IMG/VR virus record: IMGVR_UViG_3300018421_000010
Location: 1 to 64,000 of that record
Source of the DNA: a virus
Length of the DNA: 64,000 nucleotides
Strand: one strand, 5' to 3'
Each line of letters opens with the position of its first letter. Position 1 is the first letter of the stretch. The notes beneath the pieces were generated by a model. That model did no database searches. It saw nothing but the letters and a program-made list of their open reading frames with translations, and had not been told where the DNA came from. The translations under genes and the position numbers were made by a program. Positions 53,801 through 60,739 of the stretch are shown here, piece after piece.

Positions 53801-55351
53801 AGCATCTGAAGCACGGTTAGTTGTTAGTTTACCTGTACCAACATAACCAAAGTTATGACTTACTAGACGTAAACTTACACCTGGACCATCTGCTGTAACA
53901 CCTGAGTTACCATATACCATTGCAGAACCAATTGCACGTAGTTCTACACCAAATTCAAATTTTGTTACTTCAACAATATTTTCTGCTTGTACACCAGAAA
54001 CTGTACCAATAATAGAACCACCTTGACCATACTGTGGTGTAAAGTCAACACCGTCTAGTCCAGTGTATAGTCCTGTAATTGATAGTGTGTTAGTTGCTGG
54101 ATTCCAACTTGAAATTTGAAACTGTGCTACTGTTGAACCATCTGTTGAAGTATAACGTACTGTTTCGCCTGGAATAAAGTTTCCACCTGTTACGTTATTA
54201 ACAATAACATATGTTTGGCCTGTACCGCCCCAACCTTGTGTTCCTGTTGTTGCATGGAATGCTTTGTCTGCTAGATAAACAAACGAGTTTAGCATTTCTA
54301 TTCTAATACCGTTTGTAGCATATATACCAGTTTGACCTGGTGCAAATATTGTTACCTCATTGAGCAACATGCTTGGCTCAATTGAGTTTCTGTTTATAAA
54401 TTGACCATCTGCTTTAACACCTCGGCCTGCATCATGTGCATCAAAACCGTATGGATCATCAGATGAATTAATACCTAATCTTACAGTTGAACCAAAGTTC
54501 AATACTGTAACATTCATTATGTATGGACCACGTGTAAAGTTTGCTGTTGTTGATTCGTCAAAACAGAAAGCATAACCTGTATCGTTTATGCTGTCGTACT
54601 CCATTTCACGAACAGTTAACATTTCTACTGTGCCGCCACCTCTAAATTGGAAACCGTTTTGTGTACGAGTAGCTGATGTTGGTTTAATCTGTGTTGAACG
54701 AATACCTTGTCCAACAATGTTAACACCAGGATATACTGTTAGTGGAAAAATTTCTTCAAATGTACCTGAGCCAATTTTAACTGTGTCGCCATTACGTGCA
54801 ACAACAAGTGCTTGTCTAATAGTACGGAAAGCATCTTGCATGCTTTCACCTGTGTTACCGTCACTACCATTTACAGTAACCCAGTAAACATTACCTTCTT
54901 TCTTAGTAATATCAACACCATTAGCATAGATACCACCAGTACCTGCACTGTCTAAATATAAACTAGTATTAGAGTCAATTGAACTAATGCCAGTACGATC
55001 ACCGTCACCATCTAGTCTTAGGTTGTTAATATTAACAACTTCACCTGTAAAGGTAGTTGCTGCTTCACCAACAGTAAGCAAGTTGTTAATAACAACATTA
55101 CCAGTGCCACTTGCTGTAATAACAAGATCACCGTTTGAGAATTGTGGTTCTAAAATACTTGTTTGAATTCTAGTTGAATTAACAGTATCACTAAAAAAGC
55201 CGCTACCAGAAACATCAATTTCTGCTATAGGTCTAGTAGTTTTACCTACAGCAAGTTTCGAGTCTGAAGTAACTTCTCCAAACCTATTAATTTTTAATGC
55301 TTCATCTTTTACATTCTTTGATGCTAATGTAGTACGCTTTAAATATTTCAT
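50849..55351 (-). CDS. Tail-fibre-like protein with beta-helix and repeats
   Basis: 1500 residues. A pectate-lyase-type section (VYWVTVNGSDGNTGE, then VNIVGQGIRSTQIKP at about 155-225) is followed by two copies of a segment with RFNT, AWSSLGG and DGxTYIxPExxPGSN. The C-terminal part has five to six STTGALVVDGGVGIxxxLYVxG units. These are modules of large trimeric phage fibres or whiskers. Similarity to the neighbouring giant fibre (shared GG-G-GKNLYVGG unit) suggests common origin. It precedes the giant fibre with no terminator between. Confidence 0.8.
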   Translation of the reverse strand: MKYLKRTTLASKNVKDEALKINRFGEVTSDSKLAVGKTTRPIAEIDVSGSGFFSDTVNSTRIQTSILEPQFSNGDLVITASGTGNVVINNLLTVGEAATTFTGEVVNINNLRLDGDGDRTGISSIDSNTSLYLDSAGTGGIYANGVDITKKEGNVYWVTVNGSDGNTGESMQDAFRTIRQALVVARNGDTVKIGSGTFEEIFPLTVYPGVNIVGQGIRSTQIKPTSATRTQNGFQFRGGGTVEMLTVREMEYDSINDTGYAFCFDESTTANFTRGPYIMNVTVLNFGSTVRLGINSSDDPYGFDAHDAGRGVKADGQFINRNSIEPSMLLNEVTIFAPGQTGIYATNGIRIEMLNSFVYLADKAFHATTGTQGWGGTGQTYVIVNNVTGGNFIPGETVRYTSTDGSTVAQFQISSWNPATNTLSITGLYTGLDGVDFTPQYGQGGSIIGTVSGVQAENIVEVTKFEFGVELRAIGSAMVYGNSGVTADGPGVSLRLVSHNFGYVGTGKLTTNRASDAIQGNEVIELNGGKVRYTSVDHLGDFRVGDLFYVSQETGEVQIDGSGLNFGALAGGLSFDDGQGNRSTITATEVTTGFLTFANNGIGSTDILEIDALDALSLYSAEGQITVNASDGAQQLELTGGPIVLRGDIDLGTPPGNPVDPFPYVTRFKSYVESNIQPATEFTGVWDLGAPDAVWGALYAGKVQVDDVRIENNVISVDTTNQDLEINPSGAGRVLIGGYSFLRVPVGNTPERGSNPETGAIRFNTQLQSFEGYQGTAWSSLGGIKDIDGNTYITPEVTPGSNDDRFDIYAGGSLIGQWDFDDLTVNSTRFNHKNFTFENDTMVMNSINTDYRFEITPGGTGEFFFNKTVNIDGDIVLPGGTISAPNATLNVTSIAAANFASDIIPDVNMAYDIGHSTAMFSEAWIASINTSDFRIFQNRISTTNTNADFEISAAGSGQIRIVGETALVLPVGGVATRPPGEVGQVRFNTDTNQYEGWNGLAWSSLGGVRDVDGDTYILPELSPGSNENTLFFYGGGVELARLTNQGWQGGILIDGNLNIEGNAIKTTISNSDIDIMVNGTGEINLEADTNVTGVLNASSWVTSPRMFVTGELINRIAYIDFQNEIQTSDNLRFDDTELVVNTPTQLNGNTTVDGILNVTANINVPDVFTDFLTVAEDATFAKNVYFPEIGVFGTRISTLNTNAPLQLDAAGSGRIVSMKNMTIEGELFIEGDIYGSSTTQNVFNTTATTINAFGQATYVSFGNAAGTTRFNSNAGSTAETNGAVVIGGGLGVGENIHLGGDLNVEGGSINTLQQNFDLLRDNIQFLRAFNSSTNISFGATSGQTIFESLDGSTSSLTGGVIFKGGIGVAENIYVDGIINATNTVDSTSTSTGAVVIEGGIGIGKNLYVAGITRIENATASTDSTTGALVVDGGVGIKEKLFVAQETRIESTTEAGSTTSGALIVEGGVGVGRDIYVGQDIEGSGIDLSYINNFTIDGGTF
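50870..51560 (-). repeat. Tandem GGxGVxxxLYV units at the fibre C-terminus
   Basis: Five to six units of 70-100 nt encode (S/T)TxGA(L/V)VxxGGxGVxxxLYVxG-type segments in the 1500-residue fibre. Related copies also occur in the giant fibre near 40400. Confidence 0.7.
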
Positions 55352-55353
55352 TA

Positions 55354-55686
55354 TTACACTCTCACATAACTTGAGGTAACAGTAAGTGCGTTAGCATTGC
55401 TTACTAGTACTTGTATACTGTCATTTTCTTCAAGAACAAATTTTTCTGTATCTAAACTAAAACTTTCTCCTGCAGGGATTGCTAAATTTTTCATTACCGT
55501 ATTATCATCGCCTGCTGCATCGCCAGCTGCGACCACATATAAATCTACGGTTACATCTGTGCTAGTTGACGTGTTGCACAAAATCATAATCGTAACAGCT
55601 ATATCATTCCCGCCGCCGACAGCTTGGTTGTTTAACAGAACTTCTGTTGCGTTAGTGCCAGTTATTCTTACATTTTTTATAGCCAT
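55354..55686 (-). CDS. Small structural protein, unknown
   Basis: 110 residues, beta-rich (TNATEVLLNN, VTIMILCNTS, VTVDLYVVAAGD) with a possible immunoglobulin-like fold. It lies 2 nt upstream of the 1500-residue fibre gene in the same direction, so it is probably a virion component, for example a fibre adaptor or decoration. No known family recognised. Confidence 0.6.
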   Translation of the reverse strand: MAIKNVRITGTNATEVLLNNQAVGGGNDIAVTIMILCNTSTSTDVTVDLYVVAAGDAAGDDNTVMKNLAIPAGESFSLDTEKFVLEENDSIQVLVSNANALTVTSSYVRV

Positions 55687-55697
55687 CTTTACGTTCC

Positions 55698-56780
55698 TTA
55701 AAACAGCAATCCATAAATGATTGCTTTTCGTCTGCTTGCAATTTCATCTCTGCCTTCAGGAGTAGCTGCATACAACCCAGTACCACCTCCAGCAACGTCA
55801 CCTGCATACAATTTTGTTCCTACGTTAGGCGGTGGAAGTGCAGGTTCACTTACATTCTTAACCATTAGTATATCGTCAAGAATACGTATGCTTCCTGTAC
55901 CGCTTACAGTTAATACTAGATCTGAGTTTGACCCCATGCTTTCTAGCATTGTACCATTAGCTACGCCTTTAACTCTTAAACCTTGAGAATCTATTGCGTT
56001 ATAAAATTCAAAACCATCTTCAAGTGTAGCTCTAAAAGCAGGTACATCATCAATAGTAAATTCAATTTCACTATTTTGAATCCAGTTAACACCTTCTTGC
56101 TTAACAGTAACCGAAGTTTTGCTAATTGGTGCAAATGTTACAGGATCTAAAAGTGTACTTGAAATTGTTGGAACACCAGTACCGTTTAGATAATCAATAA
56201 TTTTCCAGTCAACATAGCCTTTGTTAGCTAGTATCTTGTCATCATCATTACCAAAGTATCCTGCTGATCTTGGTTCAATTGCTTCTGTATAAGAAGCACT
56301 ATCAACTTCAATAGTGCCACTTGCTCCTATGCCTTGGAATAAAAACTTAGTTCCAGCATTCATTATAATGCTGCTAGTTTTTAGCGGAACTGGAGTTTCA
56401 ATTCTTGTTCCGCCTCCACTAAATGATTCTTGGAAAAAGTTTATAACACCGTAGGATTGTACGCCTGTCTGAGGATCTGTAAATGTTATGTCTTCGTCGT
56501 GTACTATGTAAGTGTCAGGTATGCCATTACCTCTGTTAATGTGCAAACCTGACTTTCTAAAACTTATAGCACCTTGTGTACCTGGATCACCTTCGTTTAA
56601 AGTTATTATTGGATCTTTAATTGTGGTGATGGTAGATTCAACTGTAGTTGTATTACCAGTTACAGTTAAATTACCGTCGACGATGACATTACCAGTTGAG
56701 CCTGGATCTAAAATGATCTGGCCACCTGGTTGTGATTTTATTTTATAATCGCCGTCGGGTACATTAACTAGTCTTAACAT
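55698..56780 (-). CDS. Fibre-associated structural protein
   Basis: 360 residues. The beginning, DGDYKIKSQPGGQIILDPG, with VIVDGNLTVTGNTTTVESTITT, is the same type of repeat as in the large fibres. The end (PALPPPNVGTKLYAGD and STPEGRDEIASRRKAIIYGLLF-like region) is distinctive but not identified. It is probably a short fibre or adaptor in the same operon as the two giant fibres. Confidence 0.65.
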   Translation of the reverse strand: MLRLVNVPDGDYKIKSQPGGQIILDPGSTGNVIVDGNLTVTGNTTTVESTITTIKDPIITLNEGDPGTQGAISFRKSGLHINRGNGIPDTYIVHDEDITFTDPQTGVQSYGVINFFQESFSGGGTRIETPVPLKTSSIIMNAGTKFLFQGIGASGTIEVDSASYTEAIEPRSAGYFGNDDDKILANKGYVDWKIIDYLNGTGVPTISSTLLDPVTFAPISKTSVTVKQEGVNWIQNSEIEFTIDDVPAFRATLEDGFEFYNAIDSQGLRVKGVANGTMLESMGSNSDLVLTVSGTGSIRILDDILMVKNVSEPALPPPNVGTKLYAGDVAGGGTGLYAATPEGRDEIASRRKAIIYGLLF

Positions 56781-56810
56781 TATATTTCCTCATCAGTAAC
56801 TTACTTGATG

Positions 56811-57251
56811 TTAGCCATCACCTTCAGTATCGTCAGCACCTGTTAGTACGTCATCTGCTGTACCAAGAGTTGCGTCAACACCAGCACCAATGCCTGTACC
56901 AGCTTCTTCAACTGCTACTGTTGCACCTGTACCTGTGAAGTCCCAATCAATTCTAGAACCATTGTCCATGGTTAGAACACGACCGGAAATTTTAGTTACT
57001 TGACGAGCTGTTCCGCCATCGTCTACAGTGATTGACATTTCACCTGCTGCTAGTGCTGCTGATGCTTTGTCTACAAGGTAACAAGTACCTGTATCTGTAC
57101 CGCCTGCATTTGAAACTTTGAAACGCTTTGAACCAGTTTGTTTTACAATGTAACCTGGAGTTGATCCGTTACCTGAATTAAACTGAACTTTGATTTCGCT
57201 ACCGCCTGCTGTAGGTGCACCGAAATATCTTTTGTTAATTGGTCTTCCCAT
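56811..57251 (-). CDS. Small virion structural protein
   Basis: 146 residues with a beta-rich core. MGRPINKRYFGAP, SEIKVQFNSG and VKQTGSKRFKVSN are seen in small structural proteins of marine T4-like phages. The acidic tail (VDATLGTADDVLTGADD) is likely flexible. It has its own promoter, a 94-nt structured leader and a strong AGGAG site, consistent with high late expression. It is the first gene of the fibre block. Confidence 0.7.
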   Translation of the reverse strand: MGRPINKRYFGAPTAGGSEIKVQFNSGNGSTPGYIVKQTGSKRFKVSNAGGTDTGTCYLVDKASAALAAGEMSITVDDGGTARQVTKISGRVLTMDNGSRIDWDFTGTGATVAVEEAGTGIGAGVDATLGTADDVLTGADDTEGDG

Positions 57252-57345
57252 TTGTTTTCTCCTATAAAGTAGTCCTATCCGGGTTCTATCCGGTACGCTG
57301 TGGGTAACAGCATAAGTCCGCCTTGCGGCACACTATCTGACACAA
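57252..57345 (-). promoter_or_regulatory. Structured 5' leader of the 146-residue protein
   Basis: After the late motif, the minus-strand leader has three possible hairpins: GCC-GCAA-GGC, GCTGT-TACCC-ACAGC, and CCGG..CCGG around ATAGAAC, then AGGAG before the ATG. It could stabilise the mRNA or be a ligand or protein site; no known riboswitch class was recognised. Confidence 0.4.
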
Positions 57346-57354
57346 GTATTTATC
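57346..57354 (-). promoter_or_regulatory. Late promoter motif of the fibre block
   Basis: GATAAATAC on the minus strand, 94 nt before the ATG at 57251, 30 nt after the terminator at 57384-57406. Confidence 0.6.
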
Positions 57355-57383
57355 CATAACGCCAGAAAGGTGAAAGCATAGAT

Positions 57384-57406
57384 AAAAAAACCCGCCGAAG
57401 CGGGTT
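57384..57406 (-). terminator. Intrinsic terminator after pqqA-like gene
   Basis: AACCCGC and GCGGGTT form a seven-pair stem around a four-base loop (CGAA), followed on the minus strand by seven T. Confidence 0.85.
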
Positions 57407-57451
57407 ATTCGCAATCTTGCGTTTCTAGCAAACGTTGCATGTAATCTTCAT

Positions 57452-57523
57452 CTAGCGGTTCATTACATACATTGTTACTTCGAAACCAAAACGCATTTCT
57501 TCTGCTATAGGTTTTGTCCACAT
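57452..57523 (-). CDS. pqqA: PqqA-like peptide, 23 residues
   Basis: Too short for ordinary gene finders. From the ATG at 57523 the product has 23 residues, exactly the size of many PqqA proteins. It has MWTKP at 1-5, R11, GFEVTMY at 13-19 and a final NR. In PqqA the Glu at 15 and Tyr at 19, in a conserved ExTxY, are the two residues joined to make the PQQ cofactor; both are present here. AAAGGAGA lies 5-12 bases upstream. The closing terminator and the riboswitch-led leader show a real transcription unit. No pqqB-E genes were found in the window; one radical-SAM gene of the phage or the host's PqqE might act on it. Confidence 0.88.
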   Translation of the reverse strand: MWTKPIAEEMRFGFEVTMYVMNR

Positions 57524-57575
57524 ATGCTTCTCCTTTCAAATAATATTTAAACATAGATGAAAGGAAAAAGCATAC
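57521..57575 (-). promoter_or_regulatory. Inverted repeat sequestering the pqqA ribosome-binding site
   Basis: In the minus-strand RNA, TATGCTTTTTCCTTTC (57574-57559) can pair with GAAAGGAGAAGCATA (57537-57523), about 15 pairs with one bulge, around a 21-base AU-rich loop. The paired region contains the Shine-Dalgarno AAAGGAGA and the first base of the ATG, so translation may be gated. Confidence 0.6.
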
Positions 57576-57584
57576 GTAAAATCA

Positions 57585-57671
57585 TTAAAGACTGCTCAAT
57601 ATAAAATTGATTCTATTTCTTCGGTGCTGAATGATTAGTTGTTTGTAGCACCATAGTGTGAAGTTGTCCAT
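57585..57671 (-). CDS. Small ORF downstream of the riboswitch (28 residues)
   Basis: From the ATG at 57671, preceded by AGGAGA with eight bases spacing. The product starts MDNFTLWCYKQL and is basic in the middle (HRRNR). Downstream-peptide riboswitches are known for preceding short ORFs of this type, and this ORF has exactly that position, between the aptamer and pqqA. Function unknown. Confidence 0.5.
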   Translation of the reverse strand: MDNFTLWCYKQLIIQHRRNRINFILSSL

Positions 57672-57690
57672 TACACTTCTCCTACTTAAA

Positions 57691-57743
57691 GGGTTAAAGT
57701 GCGTTCCTTCGCATTATGCTACTTCCGTCCCGTAGGATGAACG
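57691..57743 (-). ncRNA. Glutamine-II / Downstream-peptide type riboswitch
   Basis: On the minus strand the blocks CGTTCATCC (57743-57735), GGACGGAAGTAG (57730-57719) and GAAGGAACGC (57710-57701) match the glnA/Downstream-peptide consensus that binds L-glutamine. P1 pairs CGTTC with GAACG; P2 is a stem closed by the stable C(UACG)G loop; P3 is GCA/TGC. A TTAACCC follows at about 57697-57691. The 5' end of the aptamer matches the expected transcript start of the late motif at 57749-57758. This class is known from cyanobacteria, marine metagenomes and cyanophages. Confidence 0.85.
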
Positions 57744-57748
57744 TAAAA

Positions 57749-57758
57749 ATATTTAGTC
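57749..57758 (-). promoter_or_regulatory. Late promoter motif of the riboswitch-pqqA unit
   Basis: GACTAAATAT on the minus strand, between the gp23 terminator and the riboswitch. With the usual spacing, transcription would start at about the first base of the aptamer. Confidence 0.5.
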
Positions 57759-57785
57759 AAAAAAATAGGCCCCTAAGGGCCTATT
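57759..57785 (-). terminator. Intrinsic terminator after gp23
   Basis: AATAGGCCC and GGGCCTATT form a nine-pair stem with a four-base loop, followed on the minus strand by seven T (57759-57765). It ends the head-gene transcript. Confidence 0.85.
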
Positions 57786-57809
57786 TTAGTGTTTTATAAA
57801 AAATAAAAC

Positions 57810-58979
57810 TTAGCTGAAGCTTACGTTAGAGATCGCAACACGCTCAACGTAGTCCGCTGCATTACCAAGAGATGATGCAGTGTTGTTTAGCTCAACATAA
57901 CCATAACGTGTCATGAAGCTAACTACTGGCTCGAATGTGTCTGGATCTAGAACAACGCCGCTGCTCATCAATGGAATGTATGGGCAGTAGAATGCTGCTG
58001 CATCTGCTTCAGATGAACCTTTGTAACCAACTAGTACGTCAGTGTCGTCTGCTGCATATGTATCAACGTAGATTCTCATTGCGTTGTTTAGTGTACCAAC
58101 GAACTTAGTGTTTGTTGGTGCTTCGAAAGTACCTTCTGTAGTACGAGCAAATGCACTTGTAGTTGCAGACTGTAGGATTGTCAATGCTTGTGGTGAAACC
58201 ACTGCAAAGTTACCTGCACCTCTACGTGTACGCTGTGCAATTTTGTTTGCTTGTCTGTTGATTAGAACTGCAAGTGCTGCATGCTCATCACCAACAAATG
58301 TTGCTGTACCAGATACTGCTGCCTGGTTGAATGTTTCACTTGCTGTACCAGCTAGTGAACGTAGTGAACCTAGGATTTCTTGGTCAATCTCAGTTGTAAT
58401 TTCCTGAGCAAGAGCTGCCATGATTTCAGCTTCAACGTCAATGCCCTGTTGAGCTTGTGCGTCTTGAGCTGCTTCAAAAGTCCAGCGAGCTGATAGCTTT
58501 CTGGATTTTGCTTCAACAGTTTGCTTGAGGATTTGGATTGACATCTTACGTCCTGGAGCACCTTCAAGTGTTGCAGTTGCATCTGCTTTACCATTTGGAT
58601 CAGTGCCTGCACCTGAATATGCAGTTGCAATCTTAAATGGTGATAGAGCTTCGTCACCTGCTGTTACGTTATCGTTTGATTCAGCATAACGTACTCTTAA
58701 TGTGTGGATCTGACCCACTGGACCTGTCATTGGTTGTACACCAACTAACTCGTTTGCGATAGTTGTTGGCATTACACGTCTGATGACTGGTAAAATGACT
58801 CTGTTTAGAGTCGCGACGTTACCGGCAGAAGTGGCACCAGCTGTTGCACTTTCTGACAAATACTTGCGAGTATTTTCAAGTGTTACAGCCATAACTGACT
58901 TACGATTGCCTTCAAGGCCTTCGAGCAGTGCTGTTTTAGTGTCCTGCCAGCGGCTTTCTAGTAGTTCTGACATTTTCAT
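57810..58979 (-). CDS. 23: Major capsid protein gp23-like
   Basis: 389 residues against 521 in T4. LNRVILPVIRRVMPTTIANELVGVQPMTGP at about 60-90 is the most conserved T4-like capsid segment (shown here in parts only: VILPVIRRVMPT, ELVGVQPMTGP). The mid-part GRKMSIQILKQTVEAKSRKL and the end FMTRYGYVELN are also typical. Cleavage by gp21 after LSE at 41-43 (an (I/L)xE site) would give a mature start at SATAG. It forms the hexons of the head. The next gene downstream is the terminator at 57759; gp22 lies 7 nt upstream. Confidence 0.95.
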   Translation of the reverse strand: MKMSELLESRWQDTKTALLEGLEGNRKSVMAVTLENTRKYLSESATAGATSAGNVATLNRVILPVIRRVMPTTIANELVGVQPMTGPVGQIHTLRVRYAESNDNVTAGDEALSPFKIATAYSGAGTDPNGKADATATLEGAPGRKMSIQILKQTVEAKSRKLSARWTFEAAQDAQAQQGIDVEAEIMAALAQEITTEIDQEILGSLRSLAGTASETFNQAAVSGTATFVGDEHAALAVLINRQANKIAQRTRRGAGNFAVVSPQALTILQSATTSAFARTTEGTFEAPTNTKFVGTLNNAMRIYVDTYAADDTDVLVGYKGSSEADAAAFYCPYIPLMSSGVVLDPDTFEPVVSFMTRYGYVELNNTASSLGNAADYVERVAISNVSFS

Positions 58980-58986
58980 GTTCTCC

Positions 58987-60084
58987 TTATTTGATTCCCG
59001 CTAAACGACGAATGTCGAAAATATTGCTTTCGGATTCGTCCTTTGCACTACTAATACTAGTATTAACTTTATTGCCTGTGATTTCTGTGCCTTCTGTCAG
59101 TGCCTTCTTCTTCGCTGGAGTTTTACCGTCAATAACGGCCGGTAGGTATTTGTCAAACTGTGCTTGTAAGCGGTTAGTCTGAACAGATTCCAGTAAGTCT
59201 GTCATTATCTCTCTTTGCTCACTGTTAAGTGGGCTTAGGAGCTCGTGAAGCTTTTCTTTACGCATCATTGTGTCGTTAGCTTGAGCAATTTCTTGCTGTT
59301 TGCTTTCAACTAAAGCAGTTTTTTCTTGAACAACTGCTTTCGCTTCTGCTAGTTCTTGCTCTTTTTTAGCAACAACTTTTAGAAGTTTAGCTGTCTCTGA
59401 TTTCTCATTAAGATAGCTGTTATTGTACTCTGATGCAAACGCTTCAAAGATCTTACGACCAAAGTCGTTCTTACGTGCTAGATCGATATCCTCTTTCAGT
59501 GTAACAATCTCTTTGTTAAGTGATTTGCTTACTGTTTCAGCAACGAGTTTAGAGCTACGTTTTACAAAAGTTTCTTTAACTTTTGCAAATTGAGCTTTTG
59601 CTTCTCTTATCAATCGCACTTTAGTTTCTGCAAGATCCTTTTTATCTGTATGGAACTCTGCAATTTCTTTAGCTAGAGCTTCTACAACAAATTCTTCAAG
59701 TTGACCGTATTTGCCAGCCATTACTTTCTGATCTTCGTGTAGTTCTTTGACTTCTTTTGCTAGTGATTCAACAACAAAGCCTTTTAGTAGATCTGCGTTT
59801 TTACGCATTGCTACTGCATACTTTGCTTTTGCTTCAGCTAACTGTTTGCGATCTTCTGCAAACTCAGAAATCTCAGCTTGAAGACGGTCTTCAACTAGCT
59901 TATCGATAGCTTCAACCATAACGCCTTTGTCATGTTCGTATTTTTTAGCAAACTCTTCACGTAGTTCTGTAACTGCCGCTGTTTTTGCTTCTGCAACACG
60001 AGCATTCCATGCTTCTTCAATCTCCGCTCTTACATCTTCGGAAATCACGTTGTTCTCAAATAGGTTTTTTAGTGCGTCCAACAT
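58987..60084 (-). CDS. 22: Prohead scaffold protein gp22-like
   Basis: 365 residues, almost entirely charged helix. Glu/Lys/Ala-rich coiled coil runs through about 20-280, as in T4 gp22 (269 residues). The C-terminal third contains EGTEITGNKVNTSI and a last FDIRRLAGIK. The scaffold forms the core of the prohead and is destroyed by gp21. It is transcribed between gp21 and gp23 as in T4. The C-terminal RLAGIK also ends the LysM protein (GLAGIRR), a link that may be a core-binding signal. Confidence 0.88.
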   Translation of the reverse strand: MLDALKNLFENNVISEDVRAEIEEAWNARVAEAKTAAVTELREEFAKKYEHDKGVMVEAIDKLVEDRLQAEISEFAEDRKQLAEAKAKYAVAMRKNADLLKGFVVESLAKEVKELHEDQKVMAGKYGQLEEFVVEALAKEIAEFHTDKKDLAETKVRLIREAKAQFAKVKETFVKRSSKLVAETVSKSLNKEIVTLKEDIDLARKNDFGRKIFEAFASEYNNSYLNEKSETAKLLKVVAKKEQELAEAKAVVQEKTALVESKQQEIAQANDTMMRKEKLHELLSPLNSEQREIMTDLLESVQTNRLQAQFDKYLPAVIDGKTPAKKKALTEGTEITGNKVNTSISSAKDESESNIFDIRRLAGIK

Positions 60085-60098
60085 GTTCTTCTCCTCTA

Positions 60099-60725
60099 TT
60101 ATCGGAGCCCGTTGATGATATTCATCAACTGATTCTTTAGGTATTTTTGTGCCTTAGCATCGTCCCTAAGTTCTTGTGCCATTCCAAATGCCTTATACCC
60201 ACCCCTGGTATTCATAAGATGCTCATAAATTGGTGTTGGGTAGGCACCTGGAGCACTTGGCTGAGCGACCACATCAACTGTTATAATTTCAAAGTCGCTT
60301 ACTTCGCCGGATCCATCTTCACTGACGTTTCCGGAACCTCTTGAACTTACACCAAGTTTTACACCGGCCTCTAGCATTGTTTTTACTAGAGACCCCATTG
60401 GTGTAGGAATAAGTTTAAGTTTTCCATAACCGTTTGGGCCATCCATCCACATTTTTGTGATCATATGGCTTACACGATCTAAGTTAACATTAAGACCTTG
60501 CGGATGATCTACTTCGCCAAGAACCGAATATCCTCCTTCAATCTGCTCGTTGAGCGTCTTGACAGCCCTGCTAATTTCTTGCACTGGATACACACGCTGA
60601 TTGGCATTTCTTACACCGCCTTGGATGAAAATGCCTGACATGTGAAGGTCCTTGCCTTCATTTGCAGACTCAACGACCATGTTTGCCTGGTCAAATGTCA
60701 AGTTCTCTTGGAGTACATTCATCAT
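60099..60725 (-). CDS. 21: Prohead core protease gp21-like
   Basis: 208 residues. HMSGIFIQGGVRNANQRVYP, GEVDHPQG (H near 79), and SSRGSGNVSEDGSGEVSDFEI match the phage prohead protease fold (herpes assemblin-like, with a Ser in SSRG and His in DHP as candidate catalytic residues). It cleaves scaffold and capsid proteins after (I/L)xE. Between gp22 and the acidic core protein, in the order of T4. A second ATG is one codon in. Confidence 0.92.
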   Translation of the reverse strand: MMNVLQENLTFDQANMVVESANEGKDLHMSGIFIQGGVRNANQRVYPVQEISRAVKTLNEQIEGGYSVLGEVDHPQGLNVNLDRVSHMITKMWMDGPNGYGKLKLIPTPMGSLVKTMLEAGVKLGVSSRGSGNVSEDGSGEVSDFEIITVDVVAQPSAPGAYPTPIYEHLMNTRGGYKAFGMAQELRDDAKAQKYLKNQLMNIINGLR

Positions 60726-60739
60726 TTAAAGTCTCCTAA

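Noticed and set aside
16599-55351. Diversity-generating retroelement acting on fibres
   Set aside because: No reverse transcriptase gene and no template/variable repeat pair with adenine-biased changes was seen in the window.
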